Shown piece after piece: positions 63,041-64,000 of a stretch of 64,000 bases of DNA (its first letter is position 1; the number at the start of each line of letters is the position of its first letter). The notes under the pieces were generated by a model. That model was not told the DNA's origin. It was given only the letters and a program-made list of their open reading frames with translations, and did no database searches. The position numbers were made by a program, and so were the translations under genes. This stretch comes from an uncultured Tissierellia bacterium (GTDB lineage Bacteria; Bacillota; Clostridia; Tissierellales; Peptoniphilaceae), in contig CAMYAK010000008.1 in the NCBI GenBank assembly GCA_947253765.1, forward strand, positions 14,670-78,669, given 5' to 3'.

Positions 63041-64000
63041 ATGGCTGAAATCATAAAAATCGAAACAAAGAAATCACCGCTGCCAAACCGCAAAAAAGTC
63101 GCCGCCTATGCCCGCGTCTCAACGGACTCCGATGAGCAGTTTACCAGCTACGAGGCACAGGTAGACTATTACACAAATTACATTAAAGGCAGAAACGACT
63201 GGCAATTTGCCGGTGTCTACACCGACGAGGGGATCACCGGTACCAATACCAAAAAGCGAGAAGGCTTCAAACGCATGGTCAAAGACGCCCTTGACGGAAA
63301 AATAGACCTTATCGTCACCAAATCGGTCTCGCGTTTTGCCAGAAACACCGTCGATTCCCTCACCACCATCCGAAAGCTGAAAGAACACGGCACCGAGTGC
63401 TTCTTCGAAAAAGAAAACATATGGACGTTTGACTCTAAAGGAGAGCTTTTGATTACCATCATGTCAAGCCTTGTGCAGGAAGAATCCCGCTCTATATCCG
63501 AAAACTGCACTTGGGGTCAAAGAAAGCGCTTTGCCGATGGCAAAGTCACCGTCCCTTTCAAATGCTTCTTAGGCTATGACCGCGGAAAAAATGGAAACCT
63601 CGTCGTCAACCTCGAACAAGCAAAAATCGTCAAACGTATCTATGCGATGTATCTTCAATGAAAACCTGCCATCTCCCGCGTGAAAACCTCGCTGGAACCC
63701 AAGCAACATAAGATCCATCCTTACCAATGAAAAATATAAAGGCGACGCACTCTTGCAAAAGTCGTTCACCACAAACTTTCTCACCAAAGAGCACAAGGTA
63801 AATGAAGGCGAAATCCCGCAGTACTATGTGACGTGAAACCATGAAGCCATCATTGAACCGGAGGTCTTGGAACTCGTACAACGCGAGATGGAAAGGCGCA
63901 AAAGTGAAAAAGGAAGGCACAGCGGTGAAGAGCTAAAAGCTGCCCTCTCGCAAGACCAGAGCGAGTACCAAGCAAAGTACGAAGATCTGGAACGCTTCTA
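63041..64000 (+). pseudogene. Large serine recombinase, disrupted (continues past window)
   Basis: An intact start MAEIIKIETKK is followed by a resolvase domain with catalytic S27 (AAYARVSTDSDEQ), the VSRFARNTVDSL helix and a recombinase domain up to IYAMYLQ, where TGA (63659-63661) stops it after 206 codons. Homology resumes in another frame (NIRSILTNEKYKGDALLQKS), is stopped by a second TGA near 63834 (YYVT*NHEAIIEPEVLE) and runs on to the window end. At least one frameshift and two nonsense changes make it inactive. GAAAGGAG precedes the ATG. Codon use (many GCC, AAA, CCG) differs from the neighbours, consistent with transfer. Confidence 0.85.

Noticed and set aside
63659..63836. TGA read as glycine in the recombinase
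   Set aside because: Both TGA codons stand where homologues probably have Gly, which would suggest a changed code. Host genes in the window end with TGA normally and the recombinase also needs a frameshift, so point mutations in a pseudogene are simpler.
1..64000. CRISPR arrays, rRNA genes, T-box or other metabolite riboswitches
   Set aside because: No spaced direct repeats, no rRNA stretches and no recognisable riboswitch core were seen, apart from the L21-type leader.

Overview
The window is a stretch of chromosome from an anaerobic, monoderm (Gram-positive type) Firmicute, most likely of the Clostridia/Tissierellia (Peptoniphilaceae-like) group. Indicators are a complete rnfCDGEAB operon, a fused NfnAB-type ferredoxin:NADP oxidoreductase, rubredoxin, a class B sortase, an L27 precursor with its Prp protease, a CIRCE-controlled groES-groEL operon and a Tad pilus locus without outer-membrane parts. 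The genus is inference; no rRNA gene is present. Nearly all genes lie on the minus strand; only pepD, rubredoxin, a UvrD-like helicase and a decayed recombinase lie on the plus strand.

Layout. 1-4 kb: heterodimeric ABC exporter (second half cut by the window edge) and a GT4 glycosyltransferase. 4-8.6 kb: C69 dipeptidase, rubredoxin, MalQ, and a CofE-like F420 ligase homologue next to tRNA-Ala. 8.8-12.8 kb: guaB, obgE and the rplU-prp-rpmA ribosomal operon with an L21-type leader. 12.8-19.4 kb: mreB-mreC-mreD-PBP2 wall elongation genes (PBP2 is 1119 residues) and radC. 19.4-25.4 kb: Gx transporter, NusG domain II protein and the six Rnf genes. 25.5-33.8 kb: two tRNA-Leu genes, lytic transglycosylase, coaE, polA, UvrD-like helicase, phosphoesterase, pseudouridine synthase and an orphan response regulator without a phosphoacceptor Asp. 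34-36.8 kb: small HTH protein and groES-groEL. 36.9-39.9 kb: sortase B, FHA/DUF6382-like protein and a CpaE-like protein. 40-46.3 kb: NfnAB fusion, MsrAB, SmpB, RNase R, SecG. 46.4-51.3 kb: an AT-richer four-gene island (small secreted protein, lipoprotein, ABC ATPase, double-length ABC permease) under one strong promoter. 51.3-53.9 kb: comEA, rsfS, yqeK, nadD, yhbY. 54-62.5 kb: Tad/Flp pilus operon (cpaF, tadB, tadC, flp1, tadE-like, DUF5702-like, tadE-like, accessory membrane protein). 62.6-64 kb: mobile-element debris, namely a 54-nt back-to-back IS3-type end palindrome, the tail of a small gene and a broken serine recombinase.

How the genes fit together. Rnf, NfnAB and rubredoxin belong to a ferredoxin-based redox economy. 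MreBCD, PBP2, the transglycosylase and SecG serve the envelope. The block at 36.9-39.9 kb looks like a displaced part of the pilus locus at 54-62.5 kb. The accessory parts most worth a second look are the 46.4-51.3 kb island, the split pilus locus with sortase B, and two mutually exclusive hairpins over the cpaF ribosome-binding site.
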